A DNA stretch of 64,000 nt from Azorinus chamasolen (GCA_963576725.1 OY755239.1:56639453-56703452), one strand, 5' to 3'. Shown: positions 22,565 to 32,672, numbered from the stretch's first letter. Notes: a model not told the origin generated them from the letters alone. Translations and numbers: made by a program.

Positions 22565-22640
22565 CGTCAAACAACTTAGATCTAGATGAGAGTTGTTAGG
22601 CGTCTGGTCTTGTTCCAAGCTGTTTGCAAATGCTAGTTAG
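22565..22640. mobile_element. T4 core fragment
   Basis: GTCAAACAACTTAGATCTAGATGAGA and GGCGTCTGGTCTTGTTCCAAGCTGTTTGC. Confidence 0.5.
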
Positions 22641-22704
22641 GTCGTGGATAGCAAGACGATGGATAATATACATTATAACACCAAAAAACAGATGTTTTGC
22701 TGAA

Positions 22705-22850
22705 TATTGCTATTTAAACAGTTCTTTTCATTTGCATGAATGTTCACGCTTTTGTAAACAGAGTAGACACAGATCAAACGGTACTTACAATGTATGATGA
22801 GCCGTCTGTTCAGGGTCGTCCCTGTTTGCTTTTGACATTATGGACATCTG
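22705..22850 (-). mobile_element. T1 relic, reverse
   Basis: TTTTGTAAACAGAGTAGACACAGATCAAACGG and GAGCCGTCTGTTCAGGGTC. The outer arm is missing. Confidence 0.6.
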
Positions 22851-22940
22851 ATGTTACAGTTGTTGTCAAAGCAAACGTTTTCAGAGAATGTCCCAGAGAA
22901 TGAAACTTTAGTGGGAACTGTATATTAACTTCTTCCCGTA

Positions 22941-23163
22941 TTAAACCTTTACCTGTTGCATATTCATGTAAGAAATAATAACATCTTGAATGTTAATTAG
23001 ATTTGCATACAAACACAGCACATTTTGGTTCAGGGAGAAACTATAGAATCACATCTATATTATATCATAAGCAAACAGAGCAGACCCTGATCAGACGGCT
23101 CCTATAGGAGCCGTCTGATCTGGGTCTACTCTGTTTGCAAAGGTATATGAGGGAAAAGGTTAA
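22941..23163 (+). mobile_element. T1 MITE, well preserved
   Basis: TTAAACCTTTACCTGTTGCATATTCATG to GAGGGAAAAGGTTAA. Stem GCAAACAGAGCAGACCC / GGGTCTACTCTGTTTGC, apex GGCTCCTATAGGAGCC at 23097-23112. The two arms differ only at the two family-wide mismatch columns. Confidence 0.9.
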
Positions 23164-23590
23164 GCGATGATTCGTCTTAAAGACAAACAATTGCACTCCG
23201 TCCAGTAGTCGCTTTAAGGTAGTTGCTTTCCCGACATCTCTGCTATTTCGATTTAGACAGTGGATGCGAAAAATCTGCCAAACAACTCGAAAAGTGTGAA
23301 CCGATATCGAATTCTTGTAAAATGATTTTCCATTTGGCAAACGTCTTCAACACATGTTAACTAATTTCTGTCATCCCGATCATAAATTTTGGTGTGATTT
23401 GCAGACTGTTACATGCCAACATTTCTTTCAAGTTCCAAACATATCTACATGTAATGTATTAAAGTAACTGCCAGATGTCGTTCCGCGATAATCGATTTTT
23501 GTCTACAACCTTGTCGTCTACTACATGTACAAGTCACAACATCGTGCATTTTCGGTACAAACATACAGACAGCGCGTCAAAGGGTTTGGG
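23164..23590. other. Intergenic, no feature seen
   Basis: No recognisable gene or element. Confidence 0.5.
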
Positions 23591-23593
23591 TCC

Positions 23594-23751
23594 TTAACCC
23601 TTTCCCTCATAGGCTATTTTTAGACAGAATTTCCACCCAAAATGTGCATTAACTACAGAAAAGGAGAATTTTAGAGTCGTGCAAATTGTGCAAATGCTAG
23701 CTATTTACCACAATGGTTTCAAAAAGTGACTTTTGCAAACATTGTCGTTAA
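23594..23751 (+). mobile_element. T2 MITE lacking one stem arm
   Basis: TTAACCCTTTCCCTCATAGGCTATTTTTAGAC start. Only the right stem (GCAAATGCTAGCTATTTACCACAATGG) is present. Ends GTTAA. Confidence 0.75.
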
Positions 23752-23859
23752 TCGAGCCGGCCAATATTTGAACAATCAGATACATGTACCCAGACGGAAG
23801 AAAATAAATTTATAACATCGGTAATTTATTTTGTGTGGTAAATGACTAAGCTATCAATT

Positions 23860-23951
23860 GCAAATAGTCTAGGCCCATATCAAAGGGCTCATAGAGGAGC
23901 ACTCTGATCAGGATCTACACCGTCTGTCAATAAAATTTCTCTCGCAGATTG
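23860..23951. repeat. Core I hairpin fragment
   Basis: GCAAATAGTCTAGGCCCATATCAAAGG / CTCTGATCAGGATCTACACCG with apex CTCATAGAGGAG. Confidence 0.55.
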
Positions 23952-24201
23952 TTAACCCATCTTTTGCTGAATTTTAAAATACATTTCTCCTTCTTTACCC
24001 ATGCCCTGTTGTATAATTACATATATCTTCACTGTGTACAAGTATTTCGCTGTGCAATCATTGCTGTGGAGTGCACTGGTTGCATAATCAACTTGTAAAT
24101 AGTGCAGACCCTGATGAGACAGCTCATACAAGAGCTGTCTCATCTGGGTCTTCACTATTTACAGGTAGGTATATTGACGTGAATAGCAAGCGACTGGTTA
24201 A
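23952..24201 (-). mobile_element. T5 MITE, complete
   Basis: TTAACCCATCTTTTGCTGAATTTT to AGCAAGCGACTGGTTAA. Subterminal GTATTTCGCTGTGCAATCA..GTGCACTGGTTGCA region and a core I stem GACCCTGATGAGACAGCTC / GAGCTGTCTCATCTGGGTC. Confidence 0.88.
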
Positions 24202-24302
24202 TTAAGCCTCCACTTTATTTGGACTCTATGGGTAAATCCTGATGGGTCATGCAAGTTTGCATATTCAGCATACATGTACAATGTACATGTATCTGTACAA
24301 CA

Positions 24303-24492
24303 TACCGTAAACATCTCTAAGCCGGATGTTCACATTAGTATTAATTCGGTCTGTAGGACAGGTGGATGCTAAAGTCAGGGTGAAAGTCATGCAGAAAGCT
24401 CCAAAACGAGTCTTTGCATGACTTTCATATCTGTCTTACAAACAGGTATTACTACTGATTTGATCGTCCGGTTTAGAGGGTTTTTTAACTGT
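24303..24492. mobile_element. P1 MITE, hairpin partly decayed
   Basis: TACCGTAAACATCTCTAAGCCGG to CGGTTTAGAGGGTTTTTTAACTGTA. GAAAGTCATGCAGAAAGCTCC is intact on the left only. Confidence 0.75.
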
Positions 24493-24789
24493 ACAACTAT
24501 GCGATATGATTTTGCAGCGTCATAGTGACGCGCCTGTCATCTTAAAAGAATAATATAATCATCATATTGCAATTATACTATACTCGTTAGGGGTCAACTC
24601 AAAAAGCAAACTAGAAACTCAAGACAGAATAAAAATTGTTGATCTGGTTTATTTACACACACATATGATAAACATATCTCATATTAATAATAGGGAAGTA
24701 ATTAGGGAAGTATCTTTAAGTCAAACAAACAACACAGTAGAACTCATCTAAAGCAACAAAATAAACCTATACACCATATATATCGCGTT

Positions 24790-24984
24790 TAAACGCCTTT
24801 GCAAACATAGTAGACCCCGATCAGATGGCTCCTGTAGGAGCAGTCTAATCAGGACATGTTCTGTTGCATAAGAAATCATATGGATCTGATTGTACAGGTT
24901 TTGTCATGATAAAACAATAGATTGTTCCTTGTGCAGTCGTGATTTTAAAATTGTCTTACATGAATACATATGTAGTAAAGGGTC
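24790..24984 (-). mobile_element. T1 MITE, reverse, diverged
   Basis: GTTTAAACGCCTTTGCAAACATAGTAGACCCCGATCAGATGG, apex GCTCCTGTAGGAGC, and AGTAAAGGGTCAA end. Confidence 0.65.
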
Positions 24985-25029
24985 AATGACCAAATAGTGA
25001 AAAAAGCATGTGACTGCTTACTGAAGAAC

Positions 25030-25228
25030 AAAAGACAACTACAGATAACGGCGCTTACTCAAATGCTAAAATCGTCATTTCTCAACAAAAACCTATGTCG
25101 TGACCACTCTTTAGAATCGTCTATTCGAGACGATTCTAAAGAGTGGTCACACCATAGGGTTTGGTGGAGGATAAAGAAGTTATACTTAAAACTATTTCAA
25201 TTTACGCATCTTATCTGGAGCTCTGATT
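25030..25228. mobile_element. H1 MITE
   Basis: ACTACAGATAACGGCGC left, CGCATCTTATCTGGAGCTCTG right. Stem GTGACCACTCTTTAGAATCGTC nearly perfect. Confidence 0.82.
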
Positions 25229-25335
25229 AAAGAGCTGTAAATCTCCACTGGAAAAAATTAGTACTAATTCCCCCCTGTACTAAGCCATCGCCTGACCTTG
25301 ACCCTTGTTTTGCCATGACAAACGCAACCTACGCG

Positions 25336-25412
25336 GGTTTGCAAACAGCTTGGCTTTAGATCAAACGCTGAGTACTCGGCGTCTCATCGCGTTCTAAGCT
25401 GTTTTAAAAGTC
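25336..25412. mobile_element. T4 core fragment
   Basis: TTTGCAAACAGCTTGGCTTTAGATC, CTGAGTACTCGGCGTCTCATCGCG. Confidence 0.5.
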
Positions 25413-25643
25413 ACTATTAGGTTTCTGCAGGCTAGAATAAATCGAAGGTAAATAAAACATTTACAACATCTTAAGGTTTGAGCAAACATAGATTTAACAT
25501 GATATGGGTTTAATACCTACTGCTATAGTGATCGCTTCAGAGTTTGCTACAACAAGTGTATGATGTACATGTACTCGTACATTGTAATCTTACGGCGACA
25601 CCTCACTACTCCGAAGACTCTAATAAGTGTAATTATCGGTCTT

Positions 25644-25760
25644 TTAACCCTTCCCCTGTTCTATGTTCATTCCAAATTAATTTCAATACCTACTGAATAG
25701 GTATGGACAAAATGGTTATACCGCCAACCTGCTAAAATGTAATTTCACATTTTTCCCTGT
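25644..25760 (+). mobile_element. T1b left arm fragment
   Basis: TTAACCCTTCCCCTGTTCTATGTTCATTCC and CCTACTGAATAGGTATGGACAAAATGG. Followed by a decayed P-type hairpin (AAGCTCATATGGGAGCTTTCTACA) near 25850-25900. Confidence 0.55.
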
Positions 25761-25908
25761 TTATTAGAATACCTTTACTAGTAAGATGAATGTAAAACCC
25801 CTGATAATTCAAAACACATGTTTCTTATATAATAAAGTCTAGGATTGTAAAGCTCATATGGGAGCTTTCTACAAGATTTTCATCCCGAATTGAGGTGCCA
25901 TCTGTCGT

Positions 25909-26178
25909 AAACCTTTCCTTGTTTTATGTCTATTTTTTTAAATTCCAATATCTACTGAATATCCATGGACAAAATAGTCCTGCCGAAATATGAAAGGCGA
26001 AATATTACAAACCCGGTAGCAAACAGAGCATACCTTGGCCAGATTTAGAAAGTAAAGCAACATTATCGTTCAAACTCCGGTAGCAAACAGAGCAGACCCT
26101 AGTCAGACGGCTCCGTCTGATATGGGTCTATTATGTTTGCAAATGCGTGAAGACACGTGTATATGAAGTAAAGGGTTA
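25909..26178 (+). mobile_element. T1b MITE with internal partial duplication
   Basis: Starts TAAACCTTTCCTTG, ends AAGTAAAGGGTTAA. GGTAGCAAACAGAGCA occurs twice, about 55 bp apart. The apex is deleted down to GACGGCTCCGTCTG. Confidence 0.75.
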
Positions 26179-26219
26179 AAAACCGGCAGTGGTACTAATT
26201 TGAAAGTTTTTACTGTAAA

Positions 26220-26427
26220 TACAGTAAAAACTCGATACTACGAACACTCAAATACGTACTATTATTGATCTTTAACACAGGATGCAGCTTAATGCAGGGT
26301 GAAAGTCATGCAGAAAACTCCTCTAGGAGCTTTCTGCATGACTTTCACCCTGCATTAAGCAGCCACCAGCCTACAAATACATAAACTCTTCATTACTTAA
26401 AGTTCGTAGCATCGAGATTTCACTGTA
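26220..26427. mobile_element. P5 MITE, best-preserved copy
   Basis: TACAGTAAAAACTCGATACTACGAACAC to GTTCGTAGCATCGAGATTTCACTGTA. The stem around CTCCTCTAGGAG is almost perfect (AAAACTC vs GAGCTTT). Confidence 0.88.
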
Positions 26428-26461
26428 GTTATTGTATTTCTGACGGCGACTGGTGTTTTGG

Positions 26462-26620
26462 CCAATACACCCAGGTTGTTGTTTACTGCAGACTGATGAA
26501 AAAGCAGAACATTTGCTAACGGGTCGAGTGGTGGGTGTTCTTTATGATGTTTTTTCCGCATTAAGTTTAAATACCCAGATTTCGTTATAACGAGGCTTTA
26601 TTGGATATTAAGGCACTTTG
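26462..26620. mobile_element. P-family relic (P6-like right end)
   Basis: TTGTTTACTGCAGACTGATGAAAAAGCAGAA then CCGCATTAAG and CGTTATAACGAGGCTTTATTG. Confidence 0.45.
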
Positions 26621-26709
26621 AACGTTTTACTCTTATCAATTACAATAACATATCTCTCGAGCGACACCATTTTCTCCTGAACCATTTATTCCACAATATG
26701 CTTTACTAT

Positions 26710-26846
26710 GGCTTTGCTCCTATAGGAGCCGTCTGATGAAGGTCTGTTCTGTCATGTGTTCGCGTGCTATTATGATAAATAACCTAACTAATATGCATGG
26801 TGTCATTATTTCTTCTATGCATATTCATGGAATAAAAGGTTAATAA
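26710..26846 (-). mobile_element. T1 right half, reverse
   Basis: GCTCCTATAGGAGCCGTCTGATGAAGGTCTG, TAATATGCATGGTGTCATTATTTCTTC and CATGGAATAAAAGGTTAA. The outer left arm is missing. Confidence 0.65.
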
Positions 26847-27038
26847 GCACACTACTCTAGTAACTTACTTCGGGGTGGGGGTGGGGTATTGGAGTTTGAA
26901 CACCCCCTTTCTTCTGCGGGAATTGGAGGGGAACTAAAGTCAATAAAATGTCTATCAACACCGAACACGCATCTGTACATATGCCATTATAAAAGTTAAC
27001 CCTTTCCCTCAAAGGCAACATCTTTGAATAAATCTACT

Positions 27039-28136
27039 AACAAGAGGGCCATGATGGCCCTGATATCGCTCACCAGACAATCAGAGGAGAAGATTTTCAA
27101 CGTGTTCACTATGTTCTATAGAAAACTGGCCACCCCTGGGGTGGGGCTTTATTTCTTAGCATGACTTGACTGAAATTAGCACACAGTTTGGATTCTGATC
27201 TGACGCATACCTGTATGTAACTTCATATGTGGTTCGTACATGAGTTAATTGTAAGATTGATATGCATTAACCCTTTCCTCCATAAAAATGCCTTTCTACG
27301 CCTCTGTAATAGTCACCTTATGAAACCATTGTGATAAATAGAGCATTTGCGCCATAGGAGTAAATGCTCTATTTATCACAATGGTTTCAAATCTACACAC
27401 TTCTGATATTTTCCTTTTCTCTAATTAATGCTCCTTATCAATAGATTTATTCAAAGAGGTAGGATCTGAAAATAGCCTATGAGGGAATGGGTTAAAACAG
27501 TGTGAACAAACAGACACTAATTCTGAAGCAGACAACAACTTTATAGAGTTTTGACCAGGAACTTGACCTCTCCAGTGATTGCATAACACAGACTGAGTAT
27601 CTGGAGTCCTTCTAGCTCAGGGGAACCTTTATAGTGTAAAAGTCTATTTTAAAGTATAACCAACAGGACAGGGCCAATTTTAACCTCAGAACTATGATAT
27701 TACCAAATTCCAAAAAGGTATACTAAGTAAATCTATACACCAAATATCTAAGCTCTGTGACATGTAGTTTTTGACAAGAAGATGTTTTAAGTTTTCCCCA
27801 TGCCTAACCTAAGTGAACCCAGCATTCTGATACTTGTACAGAAAACAGAACAATAGTCAGCTAGAGAAAACTGGCCACCCCTGGGACTGTGGCGGGGCCA
27901 ATTTTGACTCCAGTGACATAATTTATATACCTTTTGTAGAGGACCTATAGGTGATGCTGTGTGCCAAAGATGAAAGCTGAGAACCCCGTAGATTCATAGA
28001 AGAAGACTTTTAAAGGTTCAAATTGTTGACGACGCACGACGCACACCGAACGACGCACAACAAACGCCGACAGACGACGGACATCAGGCGATCACAAAAG
28101 CTCACGTTGAGCACTTTGTGCTCTGGTGAGCTAAAA
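27039..28136 (+). mobile_element. Helitron/Helentron-like non-autonomous element
   Basis: Starts ACAAGAGGGCCATGATGGCCCTGATATCGCTCACC. Repeated internal motif AGAAAACTGGCCACCCCTGGG. Near the end a GACGACGCACGACGCAC tract, then AGCTCACGTTGAGCACTTTGTGCTCTGGTGAGCT, a terminal hairpin, and AAAA. Head and tail match the element at 39364-40572. No ORF. Class assignment is inferred. Confidence 0.65.
27267..27495 (-). mobile_element. T2 MITE nested in the Helitron-like element
   Basis: TTAACCCTTTCCTCCATAAAAATGCC to GAGGGAATGGGTTAA. Stem GAAACCATTGTGATAAATAGAGC / GCTCTATTTATCACAATGGTTTC with apex GCGCCATAGGAG. Confidence 0.9.
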
Positions 28137-28520
28137 AGGAGCATTAAATTTTACTAGAGAAAAGGAAAATGTTAGAATCGTGTAGTTTTGAAACCATTGT
28201 GATAAATAGAGCATTTGCTCCTATGGAGCAAATGCTCTATTTACCACAATGGTTTCAAAAAGTGACTTTTACAGAGGCGCAGAGGGGCGTTTGTATGGAG
28301 GAAAGAGTTAAGCTAAGAAGTATTTATGGTGTAACTATTTCTTACATGACTAATCACCAGGGAAAGGGTTAAACTGATTTTGCTGCTTTCAGAAAAGGGT
28401 CATAAAGAGGAATTATTTTTTTCATATTTCCGTAACGATATTAACATGAACTCTTTTTGTAGGAATATTCACGCAATACCCAGCCTATTATGGCTATTTA
28501 TTGGTTCATTTTTTTAGTAT

Positions 28521-28771
28521 TTAACCCTTTCCATGTTCTATATATATTCCAGGTGTCTATACCTCCTGCATATTCATGGAGCAAATAGTTTTAAGAAATA
28601 TATTGAAGGAGGACAATTGTAGCCATTTCACAAACCCCAGAAACAGACCTATCGAACTGCATTGGCAGACAGAGTACACCCTGCTTAGACGGCTCCTATA
28701 TGAGCCGTCTGATATGGGTCTACTCTGTTTGCAGATGTGCAAAAAGGCGTTTATATGAAAGAAAGGGTTAA
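28521..28771 (+). mobile_element. T1b MITE, complete
   Basis: TTAACCCTTTCCATGTTCTATATATATTCC to GAAAGAAAGGGTTAA. Stem apex GGCTCCTATATGAGCC. Confidence 0.87.
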
Positions 28772-28878
28772 ACAATAAAATAACGACAATAATTGTAAGA
28801 TAATCAAGCGTGTAACATATAAGCAAGGAGGCCATGTCCTGACCAAACAGTTCTCAGGAGCTGTCTGATCAGTATATT

Positions 28879-29086
28879 TACAGTCAAACCTCTCTATAAC
28901 GGCCACTATAGTATGCTAATTAATTGATATTCAGGGCATGTGGCGGCTTAAAGCAAGGTGAAAGTAAAACAGAACGCTCCTACAGGAGCGTTCTGTTTTA
29001 CTTTCACCTTGCTTTAAGCTGTCACCTGCATTTAACACGAACTATTTGATGTAATTTAGTGGTCGTTATAGAGAGGTTTTACTGTT
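28879..29086. mobile_element. P7 MITE, perfect hairpin
   Basis: TACAGTCAAACCTCTCTATAACGGCCAC to GTGGTCGTTATAGAGAGGTTTTACTG. The AAAGCAAGGTGAAAGTAAAAC stem is perfect around CGCTCCTACAGGAGCG. Confidence 0.9.
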
Positions 29087-29414
29087 TATAGTTGAACTTC
29101 GATATCTCAAATTTCAAGGGACCATACAAATTAGTTTGAGATAACAGAAGTTACTTAGAGCCATCTGATTTCTGATCTGAACAACTTCTCATGCTCACAT
29201 CTTAATGCGCGGATCGAAAGTAATGCTGAAAGCTCCTACAGGATCTGTCAGCATTACTTTCGACCTGCATTAAGCTGTCACGTGTGTTTATAGATATGCG
29301 CAGTGATATGTCTTATAACGATTTTGTATTGTAAACTTTGAAAGGACCGAACTTTTACCTAGAATTATATCTACCTTCCAGTTATACGAGTTCCAGTTTC
29401 GAAGTTCAACTGTA
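29087..29414. mobile_element. P2 MITE abutting P7
   Basis: TATAGTTGAACTTCGATATCTC to CGAAGTTCAACTGTA. Stem GAAAGTAATGCTGAAAGCTCCT / AGGATCTGTCAGCATTACTTTC. Begins within 3 bp of the P7 end. Confidence 0.82.
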
Positions 29415-29660
29415 CTTTGTGTGCATAGACGAAGAAAGGTGAGATTATGAAATAGTGGATAAAATGTTTCATGTGTGCATAACATACAAATAAATAGGAA
29501 GCTCTGTCTACATGTCCAACAACATAACAAAATATAGGTTACTATTATATACATCCCTGTCCAAAATATGAAACGAATGTGTTTGGTAAAAACAACAATG
29601 AATGACCCTTTTCTCCACAATATAAAATGACAGGGCTTCGGTGTGCATATGAAACCCTAG

Positions 29661-29872
29661 TTAGCTCTTTCGCCGCTACAGGCAAGTCTGTGATCACATT
29701 TGCAAACAGTTTAGATCCAGATGAGAAGCCGAGTCACTCGGCGTCTTCTAAGTATCCAAACTGTTCGACAAGGGTGATATTTTTATAGAACTTGAAGAAA
29801 GTGCCACTTTAAAAGCTGAAGCAGTCGATACTCTTGGCAGATAAAAAAAATATTTGGCGTCGAAAAGGTTAA
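29661..29872 (+). mobile_element. T4 MITE, complete
   Basis: TTAGCTCTTTCGCCGCTAC to TTGGCGTCGAAAAGGTTAA. Core CAGTTTAGATCCAGATGAGAAGCCGAG / CTCGGCGTCTTCTAAGTATCC. Confidence 0.82.
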
Positions 29873-29920
29873 AGGAGTGGTTGCCTGATCTGGGTTTACC
29901 CTGTTTGCCATAGTTGATGC

Positions 29921-30149
29921 TTAACCCATTCCCTCATATTGACGACTTTTTACGACTCTGTAGAAGTCGCTTTCTGAAACCATTGTGATAAATAGAGCAT
30001 TTGCTCCTATAGGAGCAAATGCTCTATTTGTCACAATGGTTTCAAACTACAAAATTCTAAAAGTTTCCTTTTCTCTAGTTAATGCTCATTTACGGTAGAT
30101 TTATTCAAAGAGGTTGTATCTAAAAATAGCCTATGAGGTAATGGGTTAA
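29921..30149 (-). mobile_element. T2 MITE, complete, first of a tandem pair
   Basis: TTAACCCATTCCCTCATATTGACG to GAGGTAATGGGTTAA. Near-perfect stem around GCTCCTATAGGAGC at 30003-30016 (single mismatch ATTTAT/ATTTGT). Confidence 0.92.
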
Positions 30150-30359
30150 CCCATTCCCTCATATTGACGACTTTTGACGACTCTGTAAAAGTCACTTTCT
30201 GAAACCATTGTGGAACTATGGAACAAATACTCTATTTATCACAATGATTTCAAAACTCCACAGTTCCAATTTGTTTCCTTTTCTCTAGTAAATGCTACTT
30301 TTCGGTACATTTATTTAAAGAAGTTTGATCTGAAAATAGCCTGTGAGGTAATGGGTTAA
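30146..30359 (-). mobile_element. T2 MITE, second of the pair
   Basis: Shares TTAA 30146-30149 with its neighbour, same orientation. The left stem arm is largely deleted (GGAACTATGGAACAAATACTC). Confidence 0.9.
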
Positions 30360-30386
30360 GCTACTACCTGTCATAATGGAACTATT

Positions 30387-30574
30387 TTAACCCTTTCGCT
30401 GCTAATGCCGGATCTGTGATTACCTATGCAAACAGTTTGGATCCAGATGAGACGCCAAACTGTTTGTTACTGTTACTATGTTTTTGAAATAAAAATGAAG
30501 AAAATAAAAAAAATGAAAATTTGTAGCAGACGACAAAGTTAGCAGACGACAGAATTTGGCAGCGAAAGGGTTAA
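30387..30574 (+). mobile_element. T4 MITE with half the hairpin deleted
   Basis: TTAACCCTTTCGCTGCTAATGCCGG to GGCAGCGAAAGGGTTAA. GGATCCAGATGAGACGCC is followed directly by AAACTGTTTGTTACTG. Confidence 0.88.
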
Positions 30575-30699
30575 GTAGTCTTTACAGAGACAGTTTGTTG
30601 TATACCCATATGTTGTTGAGTTGAGATAGGTTTTACGGCAGCACACCACTGAATATGTTATATAGTACCATTACAGGGAAAAACAGGTTCATCAACAAT

Positions 30700-31006
30700 T
30701 CATTTACATCGCGATAAAAATATGAGATATGTATCCAGAAACTTAACTCCTAGGAGAAACTCACGTGCGTCTATTTGATATGGTAATAGAGCTGTACTGA
30801 AATAACCTGAACCAGTTAACATTGCAAAATTCAATCAAGTGCACTTACTGGATTCACATCTCATTTACATCGAGATAAAAATATGAGATATGCTTAAAGA
30901 AACTGAACACCTACAGGGGAATCAGAATTGCAGATATTTGATTTGGTAATGGATATGTACTGAAATAACCCGAACCAGTAAACATAACGAAATACAAGCA
31001 AGTGTA
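30700..31006 (+). repeat. Tandem duplication, 2 x ~147 bp
   Basis: TCATTTACATCG(C/A)GATAAAAATATGAGATATG begins at about 30702 and 30862. The pair continues through GTACTGAAATAACC(T/C)GAACCAGT(T/A)AACAT. About 85-90% alike by eye. Confidence 0.8.
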
Positions 31007-31027
31007 CTATTGGAATACAACAAAACT

Positions 31028-31426
31028 ATCTCTTTCACCGACGATATCGTCAATATACACCACGACAAACAGTGTCAGACGCCACCTTTTCAAGGAGACT
31101 TCACTGTTTGTCTCAGCTTCAAGTTTAATACTTGTTTTTGGTTTATTCCTTCCAAATTTGCATGTACATGTAAATCGGGCATCGAATTCTGTATGAGTAT
31201 CGGTATTGGAGACAGGTGGCAGCTTAATGAAGGGTGCAGGTTTCTGCATGACTTTCACCTTGCATTAAGTAGCTACCTGCCTAAATGTATCTAAATTATT
31301 CTCTACTAGAATTCCGGTTTAGAGAGATTCTACTGTATTCATCTCAATTCTTCCTATTACCGAAATGGTTTAACACAATTAGGTCCAAGATGAAATTTAG
31401 AAATTTGGTACCGAAATAGATAAAAC
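31028..31426 (-). mobile_element. T3 MITE interrupted by a P1 fragment
   Basis: CTCTTTCACCGACGATATCG and CACCACGACAAACAGTG match the T3 right arm. The opposite end (AGAAATTTGGTACCGAAATAG) appears after 31380. The core hairpin is shortened. Confidence 0.7.
31178..31336. mobile_element. P1 MITE nested in T3, left end missing
   Basis: TATCGGTATTGGAGACAGGTGGCAGCTTAATG and CTAGAATTCCGGTTTAGAGAGATTCTACTGTA. The left CAGTAAAACC end was not found. Confidence 0.7.
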
Positions 31427-31670
31427 CAAGAGCTATTAAGGGACAAAATGCCCGACTATTTAAAAGGGAAATTGTTACTAGTGGTATTTGTTGATGACAA
31501 TAATTGTCTATCCTGTCAACTACCATAATAAGTTTACCAGTATCGAGTTTTTATTCATCGGATAATAAAAAGAGAGGAACATTTGTGTGTGCTGAAAACA
31601 GAGTTATAGTTCATGCACCCTACACTATATCGTCTCAATGTCCTGCCCCCATACGTGAATCGTAATGTAC

Positions 31671-31963
31671 TACAGTAAAACCTTTCTAAACGGAACGTTC
31701 AAATCAGTAGTGATGGCGGTCTGTACGACAGGTGGCACCTTTATGCACCTTTATGCAGAGTGAAAGTCATGCAGAACCCCCCCCCCCCCTCAAAGGATCT
31801 TTGTGCATGACATTCATTCTGCAATAAGCAGTCCCTTGCCCAACTCATCTAAAGCCCTAAAGGAGCTTTCTGTACGACTTTCATACTGCATTAAGCAGCG
31901 ACCTGCCCAGAATGATCTAATTACTTCTTTACTAAACTTCCAGTTTAGAGTGGTTTTACTGTA
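31671..31963. mobile_element. P1 MITE with duplicated right arm and poly-C insert
   Basis: TACAGTAAAACCTTTCTAAACGG to AGTTTAGAGTGGTTTTACTGTA. A run of about 14 C interrupts the apex near 31780. A second AAAGGAGCTTTCTGTACGAC arm follows at about 31858. Confidence 0.78.
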
Positions 31964-32017
31964 TCTATAACATATTTGTAGATTTATATTCTACGCTGAA
32001 AACATTGAGAAAAGGTA

Positions 32018-32520
32018 TTAAAGGGGATGTCCCTACATTTGACGCGTTTCATAAACACTTAAAATGTACAAAAGTCATTTGTTTATATGCTGAAAAGTAG
32101 TATATCGCAAAAAGCCCCATCCAATTACCGTTTATAATGACAAAACATCCATGTGTTTGATATCGCCGATCCCGGTTTTACTCCCCGATGTTTCAGTTTT
32201 ATTCGGATTGGGTTTTAGTTTCGTAACTGTTCGCCCTATTCGCGATTCTCCGACCACTTCCGAGAAAACTATTACGTAAACAATGGAGGGATCGGGTGAA
32301 CATCGGCAAAACGCGGAAGAATTTAACGGAAAAGGCCGATAATATTGTGTTGTAGAACAAAAATTATCAGTATTGATGAAATCGGTTTATTTGTATCACA
32401 GGGGCATTTTTCGATATAAGTTCAAATTGGGAACCTTCATAATAATGATAGAGCATAACAAATACCAATTTTTATTATATTATTGAAAATATGCGATTAT
32501 TGTAGGGACTTCCTCTTTAA
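32018..32520. mobile_element. T8 element, complete
   Basis: TTAAAGGGGATGTCCCTACA and TGTAGGGACTTCCTCTTTAA ends. Inner parts of the arms are diverged inverted copies of each other (GAAAAGTAGTATATCG.. / ..CGATATAAGTTC). One arm recurs at 18981-19170. The middle is GC-richer and unmatched. Confidence 0.78.
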
Positions 32521-32672
32521 ATCTATTTATTGAAAAGTGAGTTTTGACACTTCCTATCAATGCCCTGCATCAATTATTTGGATATAACTTTCACTAGAAT
32601 ACATACAATACATTTGGCATTGTGCTCCGGACACAGAAAACCAAAAAAAATGGGACATGACCACAAATGTGC

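Larger units (their letters stand above)
26996..28311 (+). mobile_element. T2 MITE split by a Helitron-like insertion
   Basis: TTAACCCTTTCCCTCAAAGGC..AATAAATCTACTA at 26996-27039 continues after 28136 as AAGGAGCATT..TAGAGAAAAGG, then stem GAGCATTTGCTCC / GGAGCAAATGCTC and GAAAGAGTTAA at 28311. Confidence 0.85.

Noticed and set aside
23041..23150. Hairpins followed by T-rich sequence as bacterial-type terminators or riboswitches
   Set aside because: The context is a eukaryotic gene with spliced exons. The hairpins are MITE cores repeated dozens of times.
29921..30359. CRISPR-like array of repeated palindromes
   Set aside because: The repeats are two whole T2 MITEs sharing TTAA, not short direct repeats with unique spacers, and the genome is eukaryotic.
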